From: Zygophlyctis sp. KS116
Lineage: Eukaryota; Chytridiomycota
Assembly (NCBI GenBank): GCA_054661495.1
Contig: BAAFSQ010000071.1
Span: 1-43,369, forward strand
Direction: 5' to 3'
Length of the DNA stretch: 43,369 nucleotides
Made by a program: the position numbers and the translations under genes. Position 1 is the first letter of the stretch. The number at the start of each line of letters is the position of its first letter. The notes beneath the pieces were generated by a model that worked only from the letters and a program-made list of their open reading frames with translations, had not been told where the DNA came from and did not search any database. This document shows positions 1-14,484 of this stretch, piece after piece.

Positions 1-1402
1 AATCAGATATTAGAATTGAATCATCTTCATTCATACTCCAAACAGGATCTTTTGCAACCTTATAACCCTTTTCAAGACTTTCCATCCTCTCTTCTTTAAC
101 ATTGCTATTTCTGTCTGTTAATAAATCATTGCCAAAATTTGATAAAAGTAAAGTGTCCGCATCGCATTTTTCAATAAAACTATCATCTGCAATAAGACTG
201 TGATTCAGAATATTGATCTCTAAATCTTTCTTATCGGAGTTATCTGCAATAGAAGCTCTACTCTTATTCTCAAACTCCTTAATTAGAAAAGATATGTGCG
301 GTTCATCCAAAATATCTTCCTCTTTCACCTTTATATCTTCCTCTTTTACCTTTTCAGGACTAGATACCGGCAGCTCTTGAAGCAACAAGGAAGAATTACT
401 ATTTTTTTCCATTTGAGACATTGAAACACTTTCAGAATCTACAGCTTCCGAAATTGATGATCCTGAACTACTCTTATTTGCCAGCTGTTCAATTCTTGCT
501 TTGATCATTTCTATATTAACCATTAGAGTTTTGTAAATTCTTTTATTAGTGTCATCTACTTTTGAGAAACCAAAAAAAATACCAGTTATTGTGCTTGATG
601 ATTCTTGATGTGAAATATTTGATACTCTTTCAATTCCAGATTCACTATAATCCTGAACAAAAGACACGTCATATTCCACCTTCTTCACAGTATCTCTTAA
701 CGTGTCTTTATCCTGCTGATCCAACTCTTGATTAATCATTTCAATACTTTCAGAGTCCAGATTTTCCTTTATTTTCAGAGGAGAGAAAACTTTAAATTTA
801 CTTCTTCTATAATCATTCAATGCATTCAATTTCTTTTGTAATTCCAACCTTTGAGCCTCTTTTTGTTCCCTTCCTGCCCTTAAAGACGCCAACCTCTTCT
901 TCTTCCCTTCTTGAATATATTTTTGAATCTCTAGACTCTTTTCCTTTTCCTTTTGAGCCAATAACTTTGTCCGAATAATTTCTTCTTCCAACTGATTCCC
1001 CATTATTGTCGACTCTACTCCTGTTACATTCCTCCCCCTGTTATTAGCAGTTTTACTTTTATTAGACTCCTTTCTTTCTATAACCTTGCTTTTACCAATA
1101 CTTTTCTTCCCAGAGAATGCAATCGGAGCCTTGATAACTGGTTCTGTATGTCTTGAACCGCCTTCTTTTCCGTGTATTTTCCCATGCTCCTCTACATCTT
1201 TAATATCTTGTTTATTAACATGAGCTCCTTTTGCAACTGTTTGTTTTCCTTTACTTGTAGTAGAATTTACTGTTAAAACTTTGGTCTTTCTCGTCAGTTT
1301 CCTTTGATTGCCCATTGACAATTGTTCATTGGACTCAACCTCTTCATAAACTCTGTGAGCAGGGACTATATTAACTATTCTCTCTGTAAAGACAAAATTC
1401 AT
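1..1402 (-). CDS. 5' part of a long charged coiled-coil protein (unrecognised), runs off the left edge
   Basis: A single open reading frame runs from an ATG at 1402 down to base 1 with no stop, giving the first ~467 residues of a larger protein; the 3' end lies outside the window. A second in-frame ATG at 1315 starts MGNQRKL and could be the real start. The N-terminal ~120 residues are Lys/Ser rich and look disordered. Residues ~135-200 form a Lys/Glu/Leu/Gln-rich helix typical of a coiled coil. The rest is acidic and Ser-rich, with a short tandem repeat (VKEEDI twice). The start lies 11 bp below the p23 stop on the same strand. I do not recognise the family. A cytoskeletal or centrosomal scaffold would fit the composition, but that is only a guess. 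Confidence 0.7.
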   Translation of the reverse strand, partial: MNFVFTERIVNIVPAHRVYEEVESNEQLSMGNQRKLTRKTKVLTVNSTTSKGKQTVAKGAHVNKQDIKDVEEHGKIHGKEGGSRHTEPVIKAPIAFSGKKSIGKSKVIERKESNKSKTANNRGRNVTGVESTIMGNQLEEEIIRTKLLAQKEKEKSLEIQKYIQEGKKKRLASLRAGREQKEAQRLELQKKLNALNDYRRSKFKVFSPLKIKENLDSESIEMINQELDQQDKDTLRDTVKKVEYDVSFVQDYSESGIERVSNISHQESSSTITGIFFGFSKVDDTNKRIYKTLMVNIEMIKARIEQLANKSSSGSSISEAVDSESVSMSQMEKNSNSSLLLQELPVSSPEKVKEEDIKVKEEDILDEPHISFLIKEFENKSRASIADNSDKKDLEINILNHSLIADDSFIEKCDADTLLLSNFGNDLLTDRNSNVKEERMESLEKGYKVAKDPVWSMNEDDSILISD

Positions 1403-1413
1403 TTTCGGAATTT

Positions 1414-2016
1414 TCACTCCTTGACTGGTTCTTCTTCTTCGTCATCAGAGTCTGGAGCATTTCCTCCCTTCATAGATTCCATCATGGCATTCATATCCAT
1501 TCCTCCCATACCTGGCATACCACCCATTCCTCCAAAACTAGAGAAATCCATACCTTCCATTCCTGGCATTCCCATTCCTGGCATTCCCATTCCTGGCATT
1601 CCCATTCCTGGCATACCCATTCCTGGCATTCCAGCCTCTTCTTCATCTTCCTCATCTTCATCCTTCCATCTAGAGAAATCTAAAGTTACTTTTATTAAAG
1701 GATTACCAGTCTTTAAAAAGTTAAGTTTAGCATTTGTCAATTTTGGCCAATATTCAGCATCCTTTTTACAAAGAACCAAGACAATAGATCTAGCGCTCAC
1801 AGATTTCTTTGAGTCTTCTACCTTTATGTCTTTTAAAAAATCCATTTTGAATGAATATTCCTTTCCATTGGATGTGGCACTAAAGTCCAAAGATTTTTCT
1901 TTTAAATCCATCTTCTCGTTTGAAACATCAACAAGGTTAATGACAAGAGTAATCGTTTCTGATCTCTGGGACCAAAGAACTTGTGGGGAAAGAGTTGGAG
2001 TTTCAGCGGTCATCAT
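1414..2016 (-). CDS. SBA1: HSP90 co-chaperone p23/Sba1
   Basis: A 200-aa intronless protein with an N-terminal CS domain (residues ~8-115). The domain opens with a Trp-containing first strand ([10 protein letters not shown]) and closes with the p23 signature [15 protein letters not shown]. After it come five tandem GMPGM units encoded by a 15-bp DNA repeat (~1556-1632), Gly/Met-rich sequence and an acidic tail ending [12 protein letters not shown], as in yeast Sba1 and animal p23. Family role: binds the closed ATP state of HSP90 and stabilises client complexes in cytosol and nucleus. Two Met codons open the ORF and either could initiate. The gene sits 64 bp downstream of CYRI copy A on the same strand. 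Confidence 0.93.
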   Translation of the reverse strand: MMTAETPTLSPQVLWSQRSETITLVINLVDVSNEKMDLKEKSLDFSATSNGKEYSFKMDFLKDIKVEDSKKSVSARSIVLVLCKKDAEYWPKLTNAKLNFLKTGNPLIKVTLDFSRWKDEDEEDEEEAGMPGMGMPGMGMPGMGMPGMGMPGMEGMDFSSFGGMGGMPGMGGMDMNAMMESMKGGNAPDSDDEEEEPVKE

Positions 2017-2080
2017 TCTTTTTCTTTTTCTACAAAATACAACCTACACCTCTCGAAACTCAAAAGGCTCTACTACTACT

Positions 2081-4634
<2,554 letters not shown>

Positions 4635-4709
4635 TAGGCAAATGATTATTTTTGGAGATTTTCAATAAATCGGTTACTCGAAAGAAGATAGATGCATTAT
4701 TTTTATAAT

Positions 4710-6653
4710 CTAACGTTGAGCATATGTCAACGCTTTCTCTTTATCTGCATGCGAAGAGTTTTCTGAAACGCTGATTGAAATGACTGTCGACAAAATGGGT
4801 TGATCTCTACCCTTACAAATAATTAGACAAGAAAGCTCGATATTTTGACAATCACCATCAAGACAATCAATAAGACCGTCAGTGACACAATTTGAGCCTG
4901 GAGGCAAGTACGGTATCTAAAATTTTAAAAATAGAGCAATCACCTTTACTATATTTGGTGTGATAATGACTCTGGAAATAGGCTGTATTTTCAGCATCAA
5001 GTGAGCTGCGGGCCAGATTGATTTGTTGGTTGTCCTGATCAAAAGTGAAAATGGATTATAAACTCCAATCAACTATTATCAGTTATCTAAAACTTCAGTT
5101 ACCTCTACGTTAGCTTCTATCAGGATTGGCATCGAAGAATATGGAAAAACCTTGCTTCGATCGAGACAAACTTGCGATAATATATCCATTTTCTGAAATC
5201 TATCGAATATACCTTTATCATTTCAGGATTGATAGACATACCTTTAGCATCGTTTTTCTCCCTTTTGAGACAGTCGACAAAGGCTTTTGATTTCTTAGAA
5301 AATTCAAAATCGAGCTTTTTGTTTGCTATATCATCTAATGAAAGCGATGAATTTCTTTTCAAAATATTAACATTTACGGCCTTGTTTGTCATTATTGAAA
5401 TTAGCGCCATGTCTTCTCCTTTGAAATTCCCAAATCTAAATGCTGAAATTGTGTCAGCAAGATTCAATACAAAAATGATATCTCTTCCATTAAATATTTT
5501 GATATCCTTATTTTCTAATGCAACCATAAATCCAAAAAACTTTTTCTGTTCTATAGTAAAGTTATCTATTTGCAAAATCGGTGACGAGAAACTGCAGCTA
5601 AAAATCTCTTTTCCAATCAGACTGTAACACTTTAAGCAATTATCCATAAATGATGCAGCTATGTAATCTTTTGACAAAATAAATTGAGTAGGATTTTTTT
5701 CGAATTGAATAATTTCGATGCATGAGTTTCTATGATTTAAAAAAATGTTGAGATTACCTTGATATAACATAAATGCATCCATCTCGACACAATGCATAGA
5801 TTTTAAAATCACCAAAGTATGATCCAACGCATTTTATCTGCAAAACAGATGACGAAAGCTGAAATTTTTCTGAAATTAGGTATTTAGGAGGAGACAATAG
5901 ATAAATCTGACATTCTAATGTTCCTACAACGATAATGCTCGGCGAGAATCCATCACTAGACTCCCTTTTAGATAACTTATCTATGGCAGATATGTGAACT
6001 TGAATTGTCCGTTTTATTTCACTACATCTGACATGATCCTGCATGAGAGAAATAGATGAAATAGATGTGAGTTTTTGCATTTGATGAGAAAATGACATGT
6101 TCCCAGATAGCCTATATTTTTTAACTTGTTCAATTAGTGATTCAAAATCTGATTTTCTTTCTAAATTTTCGAATTCTTTCAACTGAGTCCAGAGGTCAAA
6201 TTCTACATCGGACATTGGCATGGGATCTAAAACTGTCCTTAAAACACAAGAGTTCCTATGGTATAGAAATATTGTATCTTTTGATGCTACAGCGATGGCA
6301 GGAATGTTTGACTGATTGTAAGACTCTGTTAATTGAATGGCTGTTAATAGTCCATACGCCTCATCAGATATAATGTCCGAATATATGAATTTTGATCCAT
6401 TAAACACTTTGAAAGCTAGATAATTATCATGTTCTTCCAGAAAGACCAAGTCTGTGGATTTTGTGCCTAGTGTATCTACTAGTATCATATTGCAGTTTCT
6501 GGTAATGTTTACGGAAACATCCTTGGGAAATGCAACAGGTATCCATGGGCAGTCATTATTTTCCTTTTCAGGACTACTATATCTACGTCTCTGATATGAT
6601 TCTCCTGAAACTGCAACTCTTGTGACTGGTTTCGACGGGGGTTTAGCAATCAT
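4710..6653 (-). CDS. BBS1: BBS1, BBSome beta-propeller subunit
   Basis: Five exons (complement of 4710-4916, 4944-5072, 5103-5192, 5213-5729, 5758-6653) join to 612 aa (human 593). Matches to BBS1 run the full length: IPAIAVASKDTIFLYHRN near residue 115, a helical insert after DLWTQL, blade strands such as IIVVGTLECQIYLLSPPKYL and IYALCRDGCIYVISR, and the C-terminal gamma-adaptin-ear-like part with IPYLPPGSN. BBS1 is the cargo-reading and ARL6-binding subunit of the BBSome, which moves membrane proteins in and out of cilia, so this organism should have a cilium. Introns are 27-30 nt, except the inferred one at 5193-5212, which would be only 20 nt; a longer alternative using an upstream GTATGT is possible. 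Confidence 0.9.
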
Positions 6654-7170
6654 TTACTGCGTGTTTCCTGTTTTTAACCAACTTTTATTGGATGCGCGCC
6701 GATTCATGACCCCAACAGACTGATCTTTATCCAATCCCTCAATCGCTAGTCTGATCTTTCTAAAAAGTCTAAATATTCAAAATGCCCAATCTTTATTTTT
6801 AGAGAAATTCATCAATGAGTTTCAGGAATGAAATTTTCACAAGCGTCAAGCTCCTGGTTCACATTCAACCAAAACATTCAAGTTTGAAGGATGATGTTTC
6901 TTGACAAAATCATCAAACAATGAGCTACATACTGATTCTAATGAGAGCCTTGGAGTTTCTCCCTTTAAAACAATTGTTTCAAGCCGTTCCAGTGCCTTTG
7001 CTACTTCTTCTACGTCTCATGGTATTTATTATTTTTATTGAATAAAAGGCAATTCTAAGAGCATTAACTATTTAAAAAAAGGGTCATTGGACAATGGTGG
7101 CAAACAACACAATTCAAAGATCAACCGTCGTACAACCGTCGTAACCCTCAAACTATCGGGAAAATTTAAA
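6654..7170. other. BBS1-NHP2 intergenic region with an unplaced minus-strand coding-like segment
   Basis: 517 bp between divergent genes. On the minus strand an open stretch from about 7018 down to a TGA at 6846-6848 reads as ~57 residues with protein-like composition (a helix with KALERLETIV, then LSLESVCSSLFDDFVKKHHP). The frame is closed just upstream, so it would need an earlier exon. Candidate ATGs exist near 7090 and 7060, but no convincing splice joins them. No family recognised. Close to NHP2, the plus strand has a direct repeat of ACAACCGTCGTA (~7123-7146). Confidence 0.3.
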
Positions 7171-7662
7171 ATGGGAAAAGATTCAACTGATGAGACCTCT
7201 TATGATGAAAAGGCAGCTAAAGTGAGTGAGATCTCACATCCGCTTGCCTCAAAGAAACTGGGAAAAAAGATTTTAAAGGTTATCAAGAAGGGTAAGTTTA
7301 TTTTCTAATATCTACTAGCGACTAAAGCTAAATCAATCAAGCGAGGAGTCAAAGAAGTCGTCAAAGGCTTGAGAAAGGGCTCCAAGGGGTAATGCAAATG
7401 ATGTTTAATAGTTAGATGTGTTATCATTGCTGGAGATATTTTTCCATTGGATGTCATTGCACACTTGCCAATTTTGTGTGAAGAAGCAAATATTCCATAT
7501 ATTTATGTCCCTTCAAAAGAAGACTTGGGATCTACTGGATCAGTCAAAAATCCAACAAGTTGCATCATGATTTTAAATGCTTCAAAGGAGGCAGAGTACA
7601 AGTCTAATTACGATGAAGTTTATGCAGAGATTGAAGAGATCAATAAAAAAGTTATACGATAG
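7171..7662 (+). CDS. NHP2: NHP2, L7Ae-family subunit of H/ACA snoRNPs
   Basis: Three exons (7171-7291, 7319-7388, 7416-7662) encode 145 aa; both introns are 27 nt. The start MGKD and the run HPLASKKLGKKILK, KRGVKEVVKGLRKG, CVIIAGDIFPLDVIAHLP, LCEEANIPYIYVPSKEDLG follow yeast Nhp2 almost position by position. The protein binds the kink-turn-like RNA of H/ACA guide RNPs together with Cbf5, Nop10 and Gar1, and is needed for rRNA pseudouridylation in the nucleolus. The second intron's acceptor must be the second of two nearby TAGs (7415) to avoid a stop codon. Confidence 0.95.
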
Positions 7663-7720
7663 ACAATAGTTCTCAAGATCTAGTTTAAGTTTAAATGTTC
7701 AGGGACTTTTATTATGACAA

Positions 7721-9823
7721 TTAGTTTTCGATTGCCATCAATATCTTACTGAATGCCAAATTATCTTGTTTAATATTGCTACTTGTGTCCAAATTTGAGG
7801 ATTGTCTATTGTTATCACGTTGAATCGACCAAAAACCAATATAACTTATCCAAGAAGTTTGTTTTGCAAATTGTACAATCTTTTGAGCATCTTGCTGATT
7901 AAAAATTTGAGAGCTGACATCATTTTGTCCAATCATGGGGGTTATTCCAACAGTTGTACTGGCAAATCCAAGACTTACAAGTTGGATTCGGACAGCATTT
8001 GCCGCGCAAATTGATCCGTCGCCCATTGAAGGGAATGTTGATCCAAAATTCATAGTCATTAGATTCACCACTTTATGTTAAGAATTTAGATTACCATCTA
8101 CTCGAACACCAGCATTTTTGGCTGACAATAATATTCTTAAGCCTTCTTCCAATAATCCATAGGTTTCAACTGGTAATGTATAACTGATTTTCAAGAGTGG
8201 ATTGTTTTTTTGGAGTCCTGCAATTGCTGCATTTCTGCGATCGTTTGCAGCATAATTTGACAGTGCTGTGCCTTCAATATCAAAATCCAACCAAGATAAT
8301 GAATATTGATCAATTATGTTTTGATATTTTTGTTGCAATGCCTTTACATCGCTTGTGACAATAGCTATTTCATTTCCTTGACATTCAAAAAAAAAAATTA
8401 CCTGCAGCACCTCCAAAAGACACAATAATGTCTCCTCCAAAAAGTCGCAAGGATGTTACGGCCTTGTAGAGAAAATTTGAGGAAAGTGGAATAGATCCAT
8501 CAAATGCTGCATTTCCATTCTTATCTGCTACAACAAATGCAATTGTAAAGCGAATGACACCGACTGATTGGGAAGCATTCCGGAGTATGGCTTCGGGATT
8601 TGACCAAACATTTAAATATGGCGCAAATACTTTTTTGGGCCAGTTATAACCGACATTGAAGCCTATCAGTAAATAAAATAAAAAGACTCGAACCGGTAGG
8701 TATTGTAACTAAGATTTAAGAAAAGAGTTAGATACCTGGTACGACTGGTGGAGTTTCCACTTTTGGCGGTGGTTTAGCAATCACTGGTTGAGGCGATGAT
8801 TGTACCTGAGGAGATACAACAATCGGAGTACCGACCGTCTCGAAGGCTTTGAAAATATTGGCAAAGCTATAATCCTTTTGTGAAATCTGACTTGATGCAT
8901 ATAGAGGTCCGAATACCGAATTATCACGGTTTAAAGACCTGTCAGTTTAAAATTATCAGAAAGTGTACCAAAATGCAATGTGTGAGACCCATGAATTTTG
9001 TTGTCCGAAATTAAGAACCTGAGTTGCATCTTCTAATCGAAATATCTCGGTTGGAACATCATTTTTTCCAATCATAGGAGTAATACCAACTGATGCTTGT
9101 AATCCAGTTTGCTTGATTTGATTATTTACTCCATTTGCGGCACTTATTGAATAACCTCCCATTCCCGTGGCACCATTTGGGGCTGAATTAGGACCAAAGT
9201 CCATTGTCATCAAATTGATTACATCTATTGTAGCACCATTTTTAACAGCCGAACTTAAAAGATAAACTCCGTTATTATCCAGTCCAGAAGGAAGAACAGG
9301 CAAGGTATATGATATTCTAAGATTCGGATTATTTTGCTTTAGAATCTTGATTGCTTTGTTCCGATTATCCACTGAAATTCTATTCGCAATCGCAGCTCCT
9401 TCAATATCGAAATCAACAGCACTTACTTTATACTGATTGATGACTGATTGATAAGCCTGTGCTAATTTTATCGGATCTAAAATCACGGATCCTAGCTCAT
9501 TTCCTATGATTAACTTAAAGAACCGCACCAGTCGCGCCACCAAAACTTATGATAACATCTCCTCCCAATGCTCTGAGAGATGCAATCTGTTGAGAATAAA
9601 AATTTTGAGAAAGAGGAATGATTCCAGCCCATGCTGGCTGAGAATTCTTATCAGCCACGATAAATGCCAAAGTGTAATGTTTAACTCCAGTAGCTTTTGC
9701 TATTACTGAGACGTCCATTGTTGGCCAATTGGTTATATCAATATAAGGAGCAAATGTTTTTGCAGGCCATGAATACGTAATACCAATGATCGCTACGATC
9801 CATATCATCATCATTAATCTCAT
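7721..9823 (-). CDS. Secreted chitinase with two GH18 domains
   Basis: Seven exons (complement of 7721-8070, 8095-8376, 8402-8662, 8694-8708, 8736-8938, 8969-9503, 9529-9823) give 646 aa. Residues 1-18 are a signal peptide starting at the ATG at 9823; longer starts use TTG. Domain 1 (~20-275) has ISFGGATG and the catalytic segment VDFDIEG (D129, D131, E133). A Pro-rich linker (IAKPPPKVETPPV) leads to domain 2 (~350-625) with VSFGGAAG and LDFDIEG (D467, D469, E471). Both domains match the ChiD-like branch of GH18, in which the first Asp of DGxDxDxE is absent. Likely an extracellular or wall chitinase made by internal duplication. Exon 4 is a 15-nt microexon inferred from intron sizes. Acceptors include AAG. 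Confidence 0.88.
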
Positions 9824-9860
9824 GTCGCGAACGAAATACAAAGGATCGGATATTTAACAC

Positions 9861-10633
9861 TTAAAATCTATTATCTCTTTTTGCATTCAAACAATCTGGA
9901 CAAAACCAAACTCCTCTAGGAGGTTCAGACAGCCCTACACAATTCAAGTGAAACCATTCATTCGGACATTCTTCATTATCACAACCAATCATTTCACCAT
10001 AAGAAACCTGTCTACAATAACAATAAACTTCATTATCCCTTGTAACATTACCCCCATTTCTAACCTTTAAATTTTATAGATACCTCTTTTTCATTCTTTT
10101 TAAAGCCGATGCAGTAAAAGTAGTTCTTTTACTATCATCCTTGACCAAATCTTCTTTTAAACTGATTGAAGATCCTGATATTTTCAAAATTGGATTTAAT
10201 GATTTGTTTAGAGAAATCCCTTCTTTTTCTTCTATTTTAGAGATTATATCTGTAGATAAACGCTTGATCTGCTTATCCAACTATGATTAAAACTCTAATT
10301 ATTACCAATTCTACTGCTCTTTCAGCTAATTTGACTTTATCTTGACAAATAGATTTCGCGATCTCTGATTCTTCTAGTATTGATTTGATTGTGTCTGTAT
10401 CATTTTCTTGATTATTACTTTCCATCGATGCCTTTAATGATAGATTTAATTTTCTGCGATTAGATTCATTTTCTAAATTTAAGTAAAATGTAAGTACTAG
10501 TGAAATCTACATCTTTTTCTAGTATTTCTTTAAAGATGAATTGAATTTCTGAAGGAAGATTATCGATACCTATGATTAATGCATGTATAGTACTTGTGAT
10601 GAAATCCTCGAGCATCTCTGATGGATCATACAT
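9861..10633 (-). CDS. ING-family PHD finger protein (Yng/Pho23-like)
   Basis: Four exons (complement of 9861-10059, 10084-10280, 10306-10472, 10498-10633) give 232 aa. The N-terminal ING domain shows [13 protein letters not shown] and [10 protein letters not shown], then a helix [20 protein letters not shown]. The C-terminal PHD finger has [30 protein letters not shown] and WFCPDC, i.e. all eight zinc ligands and the SYGEMIGCD groove typical of H3K4me3 readers. ING proteins anchor histone acetyltransferase or Rpd3-type deacetylase complexes at active promoters. Which of Yng1, Yng2 or Pho23 it corresponds to cannot be told here. The start chosen is the ATG at 10633; sequence upstream is promoter repeat. 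Confidence 0.92.
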
Positions 10634-10780
10634 TTTGCGTTTGATTTGCCGAGCGTAGTTAACAGTTCGCGTGTAAAATTGCGTTGAAGTTGCGTTGGGA
10701 TTGCGTGTAAAATTGCGTTGAAGTTGCGTTAAAATTGCGAACCGACGCAACGATAAAAGTGAAAATTCTTTTTTCTGATC
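10634..10780. promoter_or_regulatory. Divergent ING/RPRD1 promoter with tandem GCGTT repeats
   Basis: 147 bp between two start codons. At ~10660-10755 it holds two tandem copies of a ~35-bp unit containing AAATTGCGTTGAAGTTGCGTT, plus extra TTGCG units. On the other strand these read ACGCAA, resembling the ACGCC clusters in other divergent promoters of this window. Regulatory role inferred from position and repetition. Confidence 0.5.
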
Positions 10781-11778
10781 ATGTCAACATTCTTTAAAAA
10801 GGAAGCATTGGAAGCTAAATTAGAAAAGCTAACTGATACCCAAGAGTCTGTGACAGTCCTCTCCCAGTATTTTGTATTTCATCGTAATCAGGCGGAAGAA
10901 GCTGTAGATACTTGGTTAGAATCACTTTCCAGAGGTTTGAATTTCTTTTGAATAATATTGTAGCATCGATACCCAGACGATTAGGATTTCTTCACTTGGC
11001 TAATGATATCTTGCAGCATACAAAGAGAAAAGGCGAAGAATTTGTAAAGGCGTTTGGAAAAGTATTGCCGGATGCGATTACGACTTGTTCAACGTAAACA
11101 ATTTTAAATCTAAAATTAGGGGGGCTCCGTCAGGTATGGTTTCAAAGATCAATCGTCTGATCAATATTTGGGATGAAAGAAGGATTTTTGATGAACAGAG
11201 TATTAGACAATTTAAATCAAAATTACCAAATGGATCAAGTGCATTGAGTGATAAAAAGACAGCCGATAAAAAACTTACTCCTAATATTTCTGGTAGTATT
11301 GGAAATGGAGATACAAAGAAATCAGTCTCAATTCTTGTTCCTCCATCTTATGAAGCACCATTGCCATTTGTTAAAATATTTACTTCTTTAAAAAACTTGG
11401 AAAAGAAAAGGTTGGCACAAGGTGGACGAATGGCTACAGAAATTGAACCTTCAATCACTGACGAATCAATTTTGAATCAAGCAAATGGTAAAATAATGTC
11501 TTTAATTATAGATCCCTCTACAATACAGTCATTGATGTCCAAGGTTAATTCAGCTCTAACACTTACAGCTGCATATAGATCAACAATGCAGGAAGAATGG
11601 ACAACTAGAGAAAATTTAATGTTTGAATTAAGAAAAGTTGTCAAGGAATTGGAAACTTCTCAAGCCCAATTAAATGGATTAAAAGCTGTACTAAAGATTT
11701 ATCTAAATTTTATAGAATATTGAAATGATTGAAAACGAATTCTTATCTACAAAGAGAAAATTAGGAGAAAAATCTTAA
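10781..11778 (+). CDS. RPRD1/Rtt103-like RNA polymerase II CTD-interacting protein
   Basis: Four exons (10781-10934, 10964-11093, 11120-11687, 11716-11778) give 304 aa. Residues ~1-130 are a CID domain: ALEAKLEKL and TQESVTVLSQYFVFHR at the start, then FLHLANDILQHTKRKGEEF and RLINIWDERRIFD. A low-complexity Lys/Ser part follows, then a C-terminal helix region (MQEEWTTRENLMFELRKVVKELE) like the RPRD1 coiled coil. CID proteins bind phosphorylated Pol II CTD and act in termination or CTD dephosphorylation. The last intron (11688-11715) is needed to reach the natural C-terminus; reading through it would end at 11723. The gene converges on SURF4 with 28 bp between stops. Confidence 0.9.
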
Positions 11779-11806
11779 TGTTTTTTTATTTTTTGAACAA
11801 GACCAG

Positions 11807-12725
<919 letters not shown>

Positions 12726-12925
12726 TTTATCACCGACCTCTGTCCCACCCCTGTGTATGTCATCCGGTCATTAGACGATTACTACCAACCATGATGAATG
12801 ATGCATTACCGGCCATGATGAGCTATAGATGATGAATGCATGATAGATGAATGATCCAAAAGCATTCGTCGGTCTTGACAATCTACAGATCTGTCCGATC
12901 GGACTTTGTTTTCTAATTTTCTGAA

Positions 12926-14484
12926 ATGTCAATGACATTATTAAAACTACTGGAATTCAAGTCTTTAAAAACTCAAAGAAATAATCATGCTAAGCCTTTG
13001 GATGAGATTATGTACTTTTTGCTTTCTAGAATTGATCCAATTGGAATAAAGGTAATTTACTAATTCTATAAAGTATAGGAGACTCATTTTTGTTGGCCGA
13101 TTTATGATGCAAAACAGTCGCAGGAATTTAAGTCTGTATGTTTAAAACTACTAGACAAACTACACGCACAAGGCAAAATTAAGACTCAATTCAAGAAATT
13201 CAATTATGATATAACCAAATGTGAAAATAATATTATTGAACTATGTTTATGTTTGATAAAGTCTAGAATCAAGCAGGATAATAATATGACGGTAATTTAA
13301 CAATTTTAAATTTCTCAAGGTTGATGAATTAAAGCAGTCTGTTCACAAGACGATTGAGACTAGATCATGTCTAGAAAGTAAAGTGAATCAACAGACCGAA
13401 TTGCTTAATCTTGAAATTCAAAAATTAGATCAAAAATTGGTAAGTGTTTCTATTTTATGGTTAGAAATCAGTGCAGGAAGATGTAAATCTTGAAAATGAG
13501 AAAAGAATTGCTCTTCAAAATCAAAAGGAGCATTTGTCTACAAAACTAAAAGGAGAATTGGAAATGTTGGAATGTTGTATTGCAAGGATGAATAAAGGTA
13601 ATTTCATAAAAATATTAATAAATAGCAAATGGTCATTTAGTTCATTTACTTGATGATAAAAATATTCTAGGGAGGATGGATCTTGTATTTTCTGAAGGGA
13701 AGACTGCAGCAGATTTTCAAAAATATATGGAAAAGGTAATTATCAAGTACGAATAAGCTTAGGAATCCATGGAACCTTTTAAAGATGGAAAACTAGATCT
13801 TGTGGTATTTTTAAAGTTATACAAGTTGCTTTTAATGGAAATGATTGAAGATGCAAAGTCTGCAGAGACAGAAACAAGTCTGGGAGTTGAAAGTAACTCA
13901 AAAAATTATTTTAAATTTTGTAGGATTACCAGATGCTCTATTCAAGTTGAAAAATCTATCAGAATTAATTCAGTCATCTAATTTAGATTTAAGTAATAGT
14001 ATTTCAAGAGAAAACAAAATTATGGAAAGGTTTAAAAGGTATTTTATTTACAATTTAAGTTTTCAGTCTCTTGAATGATTCTGAGACCGAAAAGAGCGTC
14101 ACAAGGTATTTCTATTGAATTCATTATAGGTCATTTTTAATGAGTTCTCGTATTTCTATCTTTGATGAACATATTGAACCTCTGGAATTGAAAGACAGTC
14201 ATCAGTTAAATTCTCATCTTATTGAATCTTTAAACTCTTCGATCGAGTCAATGATTAAAGAAAAAAAGGAAAACATTCTTCCAGCAAAAAAATCGGATAT
14301 TTTTAAGAAATGTATTCATTTTAGATTAGAATTGATTTTTGTAGTGGCACGCAGCATTTTGTCGAGTAGAAAGAAAAACGATATGGAGACTGATAACATT
14401 TTTGGTATTATTATCGTCAATTTAATGCTAGATGAAAATTGTCCGTCTTTTATAATGAATGACGATGATACTTTAATCTTGTAA
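12926..14484 (+). CDS. HAUS6: HAUS6-like augmin complex subunit
   Basis: Nine exons (12926-13051, 13079-13291, 13320-13439, 13465-13597, 13626-13735, 13763-13892, 13924-14038, 14067-14105, 14130-14484) give 446 aa, shorter than animal HAUS6. The N-terminal calponin-homology-like part is diagnostic: MYFLLSRIDP, then HFCWPIYDAKQSQEFK, matching FCWPPFDQKSDTEF of human HAUS6, followed by a hydrophobic CLCLIKSR helix. The rest is largely coiled coil. Augmin recruits gamma-tubulin to existing microtubules for branching nucleation in the spindle. Intron sizes are 24-31 nt. The last 12 bases overlap the 3' end of the opposing gene. Confidence 0.82.

Noticed and set aside
5229-5627. Plus-strand 132-aa reading inside BBS1
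   Set aside because: Shadow of the BBS1 coding strand; composition is unlike a protein and BBS1 conservation explains the region.
12726-12925. ATGATGAATG-rich block between SURF4 and HAUS6 as a minisatellite or origin
   Set aside because: Units are short and irregular; it looks like simple sequence in a divergent promoter, with no further structure.
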